Under the pieces are notes generated by a model. The model worked only from the letters and a program-made list of their open reading frames with translations. It was not told the origin of the DNA and did no database searches. Made by a program: the position numbers and the translations under genes. Positions 1 through 12,249 of a DNA stretch of 64,000 nucleotides are shown in pieces. Source of the DNA: Muraenolepis orangiensis (lineage: Eukaryota > Chordata > Actinopteri > Gadiformes > Muraenolepididae). The first letter of the stretch is position 1. The number at the start of each line of letters is the position of its first letter. The DNA lies in the NCBI GenBank assembly GCA_027704905.1, contig CM051018.1:23152723-23216722 (forward strand), in the 5' to 3' direction.

Positions 1-3000
1 TCTGGGGCACTTCGTAGTTCACCACGCTCTGCAGCATGCCGTCTCCCACACCGTCTCTGTACACCATGATGCGCGAGGGCAGGCTGTTGTTAAACTTGAG
101 ATAGTCCTTGAGCGCACCTGGAGAACACATGTGAAGTTTACCGTTTATAGTGGAACATGCAGGACTTACAATAAATAACAATGTCTTACCCACTAAGGCC
201 ATCTTGAGACCGTCCATAATCTCTTGTCCTTTGTCTTGAAGCACACACTTTGAGTACCAGCTAGAGACCAGGACAAACATGGAACAACATTCAACAATAG
301 GATCCTTTAGTAGTGAGAGACTAGTTGACATGTTCAGCCACTGACCGTGACATGCCCTGGTTGAGACTGGCCACCAGAGCTCCGATGGACCTCTTCCCAG
401 AAACAGTGTCATGGTAACAGTCTATTCCCACAATCATCAGCTGCTTCAGCTGAACTCAAGAGAACAAAGCAGAGGAACCAGTGAAAAAACACTCCTTGTT
501 CAAATCTAAATAGTCCACTACAAGAGTTTGTAAAAAAGGCCTGCATTACAATGACAAAGCCAATGGCTAAACACCAGTATACAGGGCAAAATACACTTTG
601 GATCCCACTCAGCAGGAATACCAAGAGCTAAACTAGTGTGATCCATTCCATCCAGGGAACCTTAGTATGAGACTACTACTAATGATGATATTAGAAGACT
701 GGTGTGGGCCAGGATTCACTTACAGGCATTTCTACACTCCAGAGCTCTCCTCCCATCTTGCAGACCATCTGCAGTGCAATCTTTGTAGCCACGGTCATGA
801 GTTGCTGGACTCTGGAGAGGGTGTAACCCCGAACACACTGGCTGGGCGTGGGGCAGTCCACACACAGGTACTTCTTCACACTGTCGTACTTGTCCTGCCT
901 GTCGCTGGACAGGACCACAACCACCTGGGCAACACACCAGGTCAATGAGGAGGTTTATTGTGTGTATAAAATACTTCATGAAGCCATGCGGTATTGAATC
1001 AACAACCCTCTATATACTGTTCACACACTGGGTCAAGTGATTCACTTTATAGGAGTCGTTCTGGATAAAAGCATCTGCCAAATAGAGGGATGAAAACACA
1101 TGTAGGGCTAAGAAAAAGCTATAATTGCATAACTAGTGTGCATTGGTGAGGTGTCGTTCGAACAAACAAGTCTTTTCAGTGAACGACTCGTTCATTTATC
1201 TTCCATTCTTGTTCGTTTGTTCACTTTTGGCTTTTTTTAATGATTGGTTTGGCAGTTGACTTATTAAAGTGCCTCGCGGCAGGATGGTGGAGGAGCGATT
1301 TGACTGAGTGGACTCGGAGTAGCATAGGGAGGGCTGTAGCCCTAAGAGTGATTAATGAGACTCGTTCACCCAATGAGTCGTTCAACAAACTTGTATCTTA
1401 TCTCAGCAGTTTTTATTAATAAATATATTATATATATTAGATTCAATTCAAATGAACTGAGTCAGTGAACTGAACTAGTTCTTTACTGGTTCAGTTCACT
1501 GACTCACTCACCAACTCAGTCACTGACGGATGGGTTGTTTGTGGATTTAAACGAACGAGCCTAGGTAGGAGGTACGCCTACAATGTTACGAGATGACGTA
1601 GGCTATTTAATAACAAATATTATTTCACATGATTTATTGGTGATATTGAGCTTAGAAACTACAACCGGAGGTGGCGAACCAGAAGTGACACTGAACTAGT
1701 TCTCGAACGCATGATATATTGGTGATAGAGCTTAGAAACTACAACTAGAAGTGACGAACCGGAAGTGACACTGAAGTAGTTCGCAAACTAGTTATTTTAG
1801 GTGAACTGAACAAAGTGAAAGTGTCCAGAAAGGAATCATTTTGCCACCTCTAGTGTGCATGGCCATAATATTCTTGGGGGGGGGGGGGGGCTCGTCTTCA
1901 TTATAATGAGCAACGCAGGAAGTTATAGCAGTGAGAGTGCTCTTGTATTGTTACAGATTCAACTTTACAAAATCAGGCACATTACAATCCAAGAGGCCAA
2001 ACACTGTTGGAAACATTGTGTGCATTATAAGGGCCATTTGCTTATTAATGTAATGCCTTGATAACAAAAGCTATTTTAAATTGAGCTGAAAAGTGTTCTT
2101 TCGCCATGTGCATTAGGCCATTAGGATGTTTAAATCATCATCCAAAAATTAATCTTAGTCTGTCAAGTCACTTTACAGTTGACTGATAATCCTCAGTCCC
2201 AACAAATTTCAGACTCCCGTAAAATAAGTTACAAAAATGTTTCACTGGCTCTTTACTTTCTGTGTTAAGTACTGAAAATGTTGACTCTAAATAGCAAATG
2301 AGACGAGAAGGCCAAGTAGAAAACAGACCATTTGGGTCTGAGGTCCAACGTTGTGCTGCAGTGCTCTAAGGAGAGACTCCTGGGTGTCCACATACTCCAC
2401 CCTTTAGGAAGGACCGGTGACAACAAGACAACTCTTAATTATACTACAATTCATAGGCTGCTGGTGTTGAGGGAACTTTGATAATGTTTGACTGACAATT
2501 ATACAATCATAATGCATACATATGGCAACATGCAGTTTAAATTAATCTAAAACAATGAACAGGAACAAAGACTTCTATAGTCCTATAATAGCCACATGGT
2601 CACGGACTAGTGGGCAGCCCCATCAATCAACACTCACATGACAGCTTTCTGCATGCGGATTCCCAGAGGACCAGAGACCTTGTGGAGGCTCTCCAGCAGG
2701 TGCTGGACGTCACCGGCATTACGGCGGGTGTAGAACAACAGCCAGTTGTCTAGTGGAGGGGCACTGATCAGAGGTAACCCACGCATCTCCCGAGACCAGT
2801 CCGCCCTATTTGGGTAGTACTGGGCAACAATACATCACAGAACAGTCATGATTGATCGTATGCATCAAGCGTAAAAGGTGATAGCTGTAGTGAAGAGGAG
2901 TGTCCTACACTGCGTGAGCCCTGGATCAGTCTCTCAGCTGGGAGGACTCGTCCAGTCACACTCAGAAGCTGCTTATCGAAGTTCAGCCCCCAGGTGCTGA

Positions 3001-6000
3001 GCTCCATCTGGGCTTGTTCATTTCTACCAATTTAAAAAGACAATCAAGTTCAATCCTATTCGACTAGGAACCGTTCTCTCAAAGCTTGGTTACCAAATCA
3101 GCACAAACGTTGGTTGTTTCTACACCGCCTGAATTCACACTGATTTGGTTAGAAAGTATAACTTTTCAATCGTGACCCACTTTTGAATGTTGTTGACAAA
3201 TCTATTGAGGCGAAGCTCCCTCTGCTCCGGGTCCAGTTTGGTACGAAGACCCAAGTCCTTCATGATGGTGAAGTCCGACCGCATCTTATCCGTTAGACCT
3301 ATGGGAGAACAGTTTCACTTTGAGCTCCACTTAATGCTAACTTTTTATTGCGATTTGTAGTGTCTAGATTATTGTTTGATTTATATAGAGATGTATAAGG
3401 CCATTTTAGGAACATGAAATGTATAACATGACTGACTTAAGTATATTGGACCTCAAACATTCTCCGTCTTGGAGGATGTAAATGCTCGTCATGGTGGTGT
3501 TTTTAGCTTTTAACAGGACGTTTGAGACTGGTCCATTGGTCATTGCTTGGTGGTCAGAACCAGAAATGGTAACACTTTAGTCCTCTCAGAGTACACCATT
3601 TCTGCCTATATATCAATTACAGATATGCCTTCAAGAATTAGACCATGGTTTGAATAGGCTTAATTAACCAAGGTGTAGTTTCCCCAAACATCTGAACATT
3701 AATTTAATAAAATCTGGTTCACAATTCCTCCGAAGCGCTTTTCACCCCAGTCAGCAGCAGGTCACGTCAGGTGCCGCCGTTCACCATCATTGGTCTTTTC
3801 ATGACTTAATCTAAATAGGCCTACCTCAGCTACCGCTTTTTGAACTGGTTATGAAATAATAACCAGAGATGTATGAACAAGACTTTGCTCCGACTCCAGC
3901 CGAGCGCACACATGGTGGCGCTCAGCTATTCTAGTTCTTTTTGATGATTATTTCAATTTAAAATCTCCAAAGACAACTCCTGTTTTAGCCCCTACTGAAC
4001 AAATAAATTAAACCTAATCCATTAAGCCTTTCAAATGGCTCTTATAAACACTTTAACAGACAGTGTTCAGCCTCTTAAGATGATGTGCTCAATTTGGACT
4101 GATTTCTACCTTTATTACGGAGGGAAATGAGTGGCCACACCCCTTCTGTTGCAAACCGGTGCAAACATTATGGAGCCAATGGACAGCTAGAAGTTTAACC
4201 AGGAGAACCTGTGAATAGGAGGCGGGGTCTTTAGGAGACAACAGGAGAGAAAGAAGGACTGACCTGTGAGATAGCAGAATTCTGGAATGAGCATGGCTGG
4301 ACCCATGTTCTTCACATGGCTGACCAGCAGCGCTTGGTTGTTGTCGGTGACCTCCAGTGCATATTGCTTTGAGACGGGTGAAATATTACAAACCATGAGG
4401 CAAAGTGCCAGATCGGGCATGTTTGTTAGTCATTTGTGTCAACAAAGGATCATTAAAACTTGCTGATCGCTTGTTGAATGTTAAGCATTCATGGGAATAG
4501 TAATTAATGCCATTGTCTAAAATGTCATCAAAACGGTCCAATCTAAAGAATGTCTGTACGCAGCTCCATCCACACAGGGGACAACAGGAGACCTACTCTC
4601 TTAACATATTCCTTGAAGGTGACCTCAGTCTCTCCTCTCTGGAACGTGTTGTTGGGGGTGTGATCCCATGCAATCTCATCAACTCTGTACGTCTTGTTGT
4701 TGTATCTGACCAACAAAAAACAGCAAACAATGTTCTTACACGGCACTCTAAAGGAACGTATGGAAAAACGTCATCATATCCTGGGAGTTATTATGAGTTT
4801 CCCAAACCAATAGAAATGTATTGAAGTTCAGTCACGGTTCAATTGTTTAAGGCTGATCTTACTTTGTGAGGACTACCAGCCCAATGAGCTCCTTGGCACA
4901 GACGTCAGAGAAGAGCTTGGGGTCTCTACATTGCCGTCTCAAATTGGCCATGAATTCCAGCACAGTCTCACTGCGCAGGACCTTGTGGCTGACATCCACA
5001 CACAGCATGATGCTGGACTCATACTGCAGGATGGTAGTGGAAAAGCCTGGCCAGATGGTCAGCCTGGGGTAGGATGAAGCACACAGCCTCATCTCATCTC
5101 TGATCAAGTCATGGATTTTAAAAAGGAAATGTCCAACAGAAACGCATCCATATCTACGCAACAATCACATTAAGTAACTGCCAATGATTATAGACGTTTG
5201 TTATTTCTTATTTCAAAGACTGTATACTTGATACCGACACCTGGATAAGTTTTTCCAGCAGCGGTGCCGAGGTGTGATGTGTTCAACCAGACATTGATAT
5301 TACTGAACATTAGCAGATGCTGATTGGGTAAAACAATGTGTGGAAGCATGTGTGTTTGTCAGCTACTTTCTATTATTAAGTCACTTACATTTAGTTTAAA
5401 ACCATTCATGAGGTATTAACATCTACCAGTTTGACAATGTGTTTTTTATTATTCTATAGAACATTCTTTTGCGCTAAGCATTATCAAATAATTGATACAG
5501 TTTAGGGAAACTAATGATATATATATTTTGTATAAAACAAATAGCCTTTGGGACACCAAACATAAATAGCATTCTAAAGAAGTGTCTTTATCCCAGCTAG
5601 TAGTTCAGCGGTGGCAGCATTGCACCACTGCCCGATGCATGGCGGGGGACACTGACGGGGTTCCTTTGGTTATTGGACCCATTGGGTCTTACCGGTGCTG
5701 GGGGATGGTCATTGGGTCTTACCGGTGCTGGGGGATGGTCATTGGGTCTTACCGGTGCTGGGGGATGGTCATTGGGTCTTACCGGTGCTGGGGGATGGTC
5801 ATTGGGTCTTACCGGTGCTGGGGATGGTCATTGGGTCTTACCGGTGCTGGGGGATGGTCATTGGGTCTTACCGGTGCTGGGGGATGGTCATTGGGTCTTA
5901 CCTGTGCTGGGGATGGTCATTGGGTCTTACGGTGCTGGGGGATGGTCATTGGGTCTTACCTGTGCTGGGGGATGGTCATTGGGTCTTACCGGTGCTGGGG

Positions 6001-9000
6001 GATGGTCATTGGGTCTTACCGGTGCTGGGGATGGTCATTGGGTCTTACCGGTGCTGGGGGATGGTCATTGGGTCTTACCGGTGCTGGGGGATGGTCATTG
6101 GGTCTTACCGGTGCTGGGGGATGGTCATTGGGTCTTACCGGTGCTGGGGGATGGTCAGTGGATCACTGGGGCTGTAGTAGTTGCGTCCAATCTGCTGCAT
6201 GTTCAGCATTCTTAGGATCCTTCGCAATGACATGAATATGAAAACCACTAAATCACACATCAAGTCAAGATTTATACCATCCCAAGCAGCACTTACAACC
6301 ATTACATTTGCAAATTGTATAAATATTATACATCAAACCAATATAGTCACCAGCATTACAAATGTGCCTTTAGGCTAATAGAAAGTCAACTTATCTTTCA
6401 ATAGTTTTTCAAAGCATAACTGACCTTCTGAAGAGGATGTTGTAAAACTGCAGGCATACTGGAGAAGTAGGCGGTAGCTCATTTGTTAGGGTAACTTTAA
6501 TGTGCACCTTATCTCCGTGCTTGGTCTCGGAGAGTAGCAGGGTCTCCTACAACAATAAAGTTGTACTGAATGAGAAACTAAAAGTTCAGCAGGGTATCCC
6601 ACAGCGGTCTATAGACAGCGGCTCCGCTAAATGACTGCCGCTACAAACAAATCAAGGCTTCCATTAGCATTATACAATACACAGCGTAGGTAACGGGTGT
6701 AACTGTACAGACCAATTCATGATACAATACAAACACACAAGGTTACCTTACAGCCATGTTCACAATATAGCACAGGTGTTTTTTGTCTCTGATGTTCAGG
6801 TAACCTTACCAGGCCATCGTAGAAAGAGCAAGAACAGATGCATACAGTACAACACCCGGGTGTAAATAGCTACAGTGCTTAAGATAAGAAGTGCCTTTAT
6901 ACATCCATCACAGGGGAATTACAATTTGATGCAGCAGCACAAGGGAATGAAGTTATCAAAGAAACATTTCCATAAATACCTATACATCCAAAACAGTTTC
7001 TAATGTGTAGCCCGGGTGCAAATAACATTGTTAGCTACGGACACCCGGGCGTAAATAACATTGTTTGCTACGGACACCCGGGTGTAAATAGCATTGTTAG
7101 CTTCAGACACCCGGGTGTAAATAGCATTGTTAGCTTCAGACACCCGGGTGTAAATAGCATTGTTAGCTACAGACACCCGGGTGTAAATAGCATTGTTAGC
7201 TACAGACACCCGGGTGTAAATAGAATTGTTAGCTACAGACACCCGGGTGTAAATAGCATCTGCCTTAAAAAAAAATTTGTAGTCCATCCCAAAACATTTT
7301 TAAAGGATATTTTTGGGGCCTTTTTTCACAAGAGTGGAGATTGACAGGAAAGTGGGTGGAGAGAGAGGGAGGAAATGACATGTAGCAAAGAACCACCGGC
7401 TGGAGTGGAACCAGAGTCGCTATGAGGAGTCTCCGCCTACGTGGGCGCCGGCTTACAGGGTGAGCTACAGAGAGAGTTGGCCCTCATTTCAACAGACCCT
7501 TTTAAACGCCCACGTTGCCGACGCTTGTTCTCCAACAGGCTTACCGTGTTCGCTAACTTTATGGGCAAGAAGAGGACGGCTCCGTCAAAGCTGCGTGCTG
7601 AACCAAGTACTTTGTCATGTGGGTAAAGTAGAGCAGCGCGCAGCCCGCGGGACTCCATGGGGGGCTGGTAGTCCACGTGGTACTGGTAAAGAACCCACTG
7701 GGGCCGGGATATGATGCTGAAGAAGTTGGCCTTTAACTGGATGGCGGAGCCAGAGGTACCTGAGATGGAGCACAAGATCGCCATCAAATACTCAACATGC
7801 ATTTGTTGGGGTTTGCGTATTTCTCCACATTTCACAAACTTGTACCGGCTTAAGTTTGATGAGGTTTTGACAACTAATTTAAGACCGATAGCTGCATCAA
7901 ATACTGCCTATTCATATTGGAAGTGGTAGTTACCATACATTCATCTTTATACCACCACGTGAAAGCATGATTAGCAATTACAGGCAGATTCAAAGTTGTC
8001 ATGCAACTGATCATCCATCAGATCTGGGTGGACACTCACTGTGTGATGCCACCAAGTTACAGACAATTTTAAAGGGCCTGCAATGTCTTATGACACTGGA
8101 CCCTGGTGGTGCGATATGACTCCCTTAACTCAAGGAGACCATCTTCATTTAAGGGCTGTTGCAAAGGACTATATTAGATTGTCCGTCCATCCGTCCTCTA
8201 CCGCTTATCGGGGATCGGGGCATGGAGGTAGAAGCTCCAGCAGGGGACCCCAAACCTCCCTCTCTAAAGCTATACGATTGTGAGCCATTCAAATGTCTCC
8301 AGTCTGCCTACAGCGCAGTAGCGGCCAGTGACCACTTGCCACTATTTGATATTTAATAAGGCACTAGTCACCCAGCAGAGCATAGAGTTCATGAAACTAA
8401 CCACGTTCAAAGAAGGAGGAAGCTACGGGAACAACACTATCAATACAAACTACTATGGAGAACCCCAACATAGAACCGTGATAGTCAGAAGGCCAAGGCA
8501 CTCACATTAAAAGTATTGGAACTTATAGGGCTGGATGACGGACATCCAGTGTTGTTGAAGACATCCGGTTCAGATGACATTGAGCCTGACTACTCTCCCA
8601 AATCGGAAGTGTTTTTCCAGATCCAATATAGACTGCTTAAGTTCAGTGATCCAAGCAAATACAAGCCGGCCTATAATAATAAAGTGTCAACATAGATTGC
8701 CTTCGCCTCATCCACTGGGGAAAGGCTAAATAAAAAAGAGCCCACATGGACCGACCCGACTTGGATGCCTTGACGTGCTCCATGGCCTGCCTGGTGTCGA
8801 TTCCTGCATCATTGAAATCTCTACGGCGTCCACCTCGATCACCCAACTTCACTTGGTCGAACCCAGTGGAGATCTGCAAAACATCTGATCAAAGAATAAA
8901 CAGTTATTCATATGTTTTTAAAAGGTGCCAAAGACATACAATGCATAGCGGTAAAAACACATTTATACTATAAAATGTATTAAGATTATAAAAAAAACAC

Positions 9001-12000
9001 AAGTCGCTACAGTGTATTAGTCACATTTACCAGCCAGAAGACGCAACTGCACCTGCGTAACTGGAGACGCAACAGCACAGCAGCACTGATAGTAGGGATG
9101 CTCATTATCGGCCGAGATTTACGATAAACCAATCATTCTGAGCTCTCCAAAACGGCCGACGCAAAATACATTAACTTTTCTTGGTGCGCCGCAAAAATAA
9201 CTACAATGTGTGTGAAGCAGAAAGGCCCGCAGCACCGCAGAAAGCTACCGGTAAATGCAGATCGACCATATTGGGCTCCTAGATCATTATTTTATTTTGG
9301 GTGGGTATGATTGCTCAACAGATGTGTGCTTTATCTTGTATTGCCGCTTTTAATAGTCGCCACGGAACAAATGAGACTTACTGGGTTTGAACTGCCGGTG
9401 GGAAGATGTACATGGAGTTGTTGCGGTCTACCTTTCTGTTTTTAGAGCACTAAATGTTTCTCTCAGTGTGCGTGTAATCTGCTTGCTCAACGCAGCGATT
9501 TGATAGGTTGAGTAGCGTCACGTGAGATCATTTGATCTCTTGGCCGTAGTTTGAACAGTCACAATAAAACTCATAGAATTCTCAAAACCAGCCAGACAGC
9601 TGAAACGAGTCCGGAAATTACGGTAGATTCGATTAAAATTTATTGTCATTGCACAGCACAAAAATTATTTAGCATCTAACCAGAGTGCAAATGTTGCAGT
9701 AAAGTGCATGTTATAATAATTTACAGTTTAAAAGACAGTCTAGGTATAAATGTGATATGAGCATAATAATAGGTATATGTATATACAGGTAAGTGATGAT
9801 TTAACGTAGTGATCAGGGGTATGCTATTATTGAAAGTAGGAAACAAATATATAGATGTAAATGTATATACAAGTGAGCATATCTAAATATATATGTATAT
9901 ACACAGGAGTAGGAGCAGTTCTATTAACATATTTAAATATATATGGCAGGTACAGTAAACGGGTATCTTAGTAATAAATATGTAAACTATAGAGAGGTGG
10001 GTAGTTGTGGTTTTTTCTTTTCTTTTTTCATCAGAGTACTTAGTTGACGTTATTTTATTCTTTGTGCTAATCAAGCCCCTCCCCATTCGTTACAGAGGGG
10101 AAACTTAAATAAATGCTTTCAAACAATTGTACTTTCGGTCTCATTCATCACTCTTGGTTGACCGACAAATTTAAGCCGAAACTAGTTTGAACTTTGAATA
10201 ACCAATAGTCAATGTTGTATTTGCTTTAAATAAAAGGCCTAATCCCAATTCAAGGATATATCTTTGTATAAACACACTTCATAATGATATTTGTTTTTTT
10301 GGTCAGCCATCATGTTTACAGCGTATGAAGTTGTGGCAAATTAACCCAAACTAATAATAATAATAATAATAATAATAATATACCTTCCTTTTTCCCCGGC
10401 CCTGGAGAACCTCTCATTCTTCCTCGTCCAACAAGGTCACCTTCAGCTAACCCTGAGGCTGCCACTGAGACATGCTCTGGAGCCTGAGGAAAGGAGAACA
10501 ATACAACTGTTTGAGAACCTACACACATTACATTGAAAAAAATGTTATTTAACCAAACCCGATTATATTAAGAAATGTATAGTAAACAACTTCAATTTAA
10601 ATTAAGATCATGTCATAGTTAAAACTCATTCACTCATTAATGAATACAATGAATTATTAGTTTAAAACATTCAAAATTGGACTACAATTACACAGAATGT
10701 GAAGAAGAAACGGTTGTTGTAATGTCAAAGACGTCTATGTATTGTGTTGCAGAGATATTTACTTTAGTTAGCAATTGCCCAGCTAGTGCTGGCCGTATAT
10801 GCAATACCACATTGTACCTCAAGAGGCGTGGTCTCGTAGTAATACCACATTGTACCTCAAGAGGCGTGGTCTCGTAGTAATACCACTTTGTACCTCAAGG
10901 GGCGCCGTCTCGTAGTAATACCACTTTGTACCTCAAGGGGCGCCGTCCCGTAGTAATACCACTTTGTACCTCAAGGGGCGCCGTCCCGTAGTAATACCAC
11001 TTTGTACCTCAAGGGGCGCCGTCCCGTAGTAATACCACTTTGTACCTCAAGGGGCGCCGTCTCGTAGTAATACCACTTTGTACCTCAAGGGGCGCCGTCC
11101 CGTAGTAATACCACTTTGTACCTCAAGGGGCGCCGTCTCGTAGTAATACCACTTTGTACCTCAAGGGGCGCCGTCCCGTAGTAATACCACTTTGTACCTC
11201 AAGGGGCGCCGTCTCGTAGTAATACCACTTTGTACCTCAAGGGGCGCCGTCCCGTAGTAATACCACTTTGTACCTCAAGGGGCACTGTCTCGTAATACCA
11301 CTTTGTACCTCAAGAGGCGCTTTCTCGTAATACCACTTTGTACCTCAAGAGGCGCGGTCTCGTAGTAATACGTCATAGCACAGATTCACTGGCTGTGTTC
11401 CATTTCACGGCGCATATTAAGACCGGTTACGTCACAAGCAGCCACGACACGGCTGTCCCATTTCGTAGTTCAAATGCAGCCTCCTTTCCCAGAAATTGAA
11501 GTGTGCATCGATGCACACTTATCGGCCCAGCATTTCCCAGAATGCATTTCGCACCAACCAGAACAGAATTTGAGCCCGGCTAAAAGCCGTTTTAGATTTC
11601 ACTGTAGGACTGTAATTAAATCACTTTATTAAGTTTAATTACGCGACAATGTACCTATGTCAATTATACATAGGTTGTCAGGTTATCCAAATAAAGCCGG
11701 TTTAGAAATATGCTACGGCGATTTCGGGAGCCGCTGGCGCGGGCCAGCTGGTCACCCGGTCCGCCACAAACCTAAACCTTCCTTAAGTTCATCAATTAAA
11801 ATGACTAATAAACCAAACAAAACACGCCTGTCTGAGTCCATTTTTAATAAGCAATCGATTTCCCTCGTATCAACCTCTCTAAACAAAAGCTTCTGGACTA
11901 TCTCCGCGGCTCGCGCCGACGGTGGCGCTTCGTGACGCAGCTGGTGACGCAAACAGGAAGTACTCCGTAGACAGCCAGTACTGTTTAGCAGTTAGCTTTA

Positions 12001-12249
12001 CGCTATATTTTGGGCGGGAGAGACATTTACTTCTTCTAAAATATATAAGAGGTGGTCAACCACGACTTTCAGCTAATCAGCCAATGTGACGTGTGGAACA
12101 AATCTTACTCATTTGGACCTTTTAACGAAATATATGTTTACATTTCATGTTTTAAAAGTATAAAACATAAAATAAAACCAACTTACCGCTCCAGGTGTGG
12201 CGGTTTCCTGGCCTCGTGCACGACCTCGTGACCGCGCACGACCCGTCAT
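1..12249 (-). CDS. piwil1: piwil1 (ziwi-like PIWI Argonaute), left-arm copy, cut by window edge in exon 17
   Basis: Inverted second copy of the same gene. Exons in transcript order: 12187-12249, 10384-10483, 8756-8884, 7545-7759, 6425-6546, 6139-6219, 4863-5063, 4597-4705, 4264-4366, 3181-3298, 2909-3023, 2638-2819, 2329-2401, 724-924, 346-449, 190-260 and 1-118 (partial). Every exon that ends inside the window has the same length as in the right copy and keeps its splice sites, so this reads as a potentially functional gene and not a processed copy. Reading by eye I find three amino-acid differences, all near the N-terminus: GLAEGD against GFAEGD and GPGKKEG against GPGTKEG (exon 2), and GFDQVKL against GFHQVKL (exon 3). 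The PIWI motifs of exons 15 and 17 are present; exons 18-20, including the catalytic His, lie outside the window. Intron 2 lacks the transposon of the right copy. Confidence 0.93.
1144..1849 (+). mobile_element. MITE-like insertion in piwil1 intron 13 (left arm)
   Basis: A 0.7-kb block bounded on both sides by the 11-bp direct repeat CTAGTGTGCAT (1133-1143 and 1850-1860). Its ends are loosely inverted (TGAGGTGTCGTTCGAAC against AGAGGTGGCAAAATGATT). The interior is rich in short inverted motifs such as GAACGACTCGTTCA and CAGTGAACTGAACTAGTT. It looks like a non-autonomous DNA element, possibly hAT-like. No coding capacity. It is present in both arms, so it is older than the duplication. Confidence 0.55.
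5687..6157 (-). repeat. 30-bp minisatellite amplifying the exon 6 splice donor (left arm)
   Basis: Counterpart of the right-arm array, about 16 units, next to exon 6 at 6139-6219. Unlike the right arm, several units are 29 bp, having lost one base of the run of five, and one unit lacks a base at the donor-proximal CC. The arrays have changed independently since the duplication. Confidence 0.93.
7012..7259 (+). repeat. 33-bp minisatellite in piwil1 intron 4 (left arm)
   Basis: About seven units of 33 bp around ACACCCGGGTGTAAATAGCA. Each contains the palindrome ACACCCGGGTGT. Because 33 is a multiple of three, it leaves long open frames on both strands that are not genes. An isolated half-unit lies near 6853-6870. 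Confidence 0.9.
8190..8275 (-). mobile_element. LINE 3'-end fragment in piwil1 intron 3 (left arm)
   Basis: A short stretch resembling the 3' end of the same LINE family as at 16095-16797: CCGCTTATCGGGGATCGGGG followed by a GGAGGTAGAAGCTCCAGCAG-like segment. The mirror copy lies near 38198-38282. Old and truncated. Confidence 0.55.
9628..10080 (-). mobile_element. Probable LINE 3' region in piwil1 intron 2 (left arm)
   Basis: AT-rich block whose minus-strand end reads GTGCTGTGCAATGACAATAA, typical of 3' tails of fish L2-like LINEs. It has no reading frame of note. The mirror copy is at about 33370-33815 in the right arm. Confidence 0.4.
10798..11370 (+). repeat. 38-bp minisatellite in piwil1 intron 1 (left arm)
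   Basis: About 15 units of roughly 38 bp around GTAATACCACTTTGTACCTC. Variants have CGCCGTCCC or CGCCGTCTC at the end, and the flanking units are more diverged. The right arm has only about nine copies, so the array expanded or contracted after the duplication. Confidence 0.9.

Noticed and set aside
5582..6235. Long glycine/tryptophan-rich ORFs (GWSLGLTGA repeats)
   Set aside because: Wrong-strand reading of the 30-bp donor array in piwil1 intron 6. The real coding strand is minus here.
7003..7344. 113-aa ORF with HPGVNSIVS repeats
   Set aside because: 33-bp minisatellite inside intron 4. The frame is open only because the unit length is a multiple of three.
8643..8879. 78-aa ORF as an independent small gene
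   Set aside because: It is piwil1 exon 3 read through into the flanking intron; splice sites define the true exon 8756-8884.
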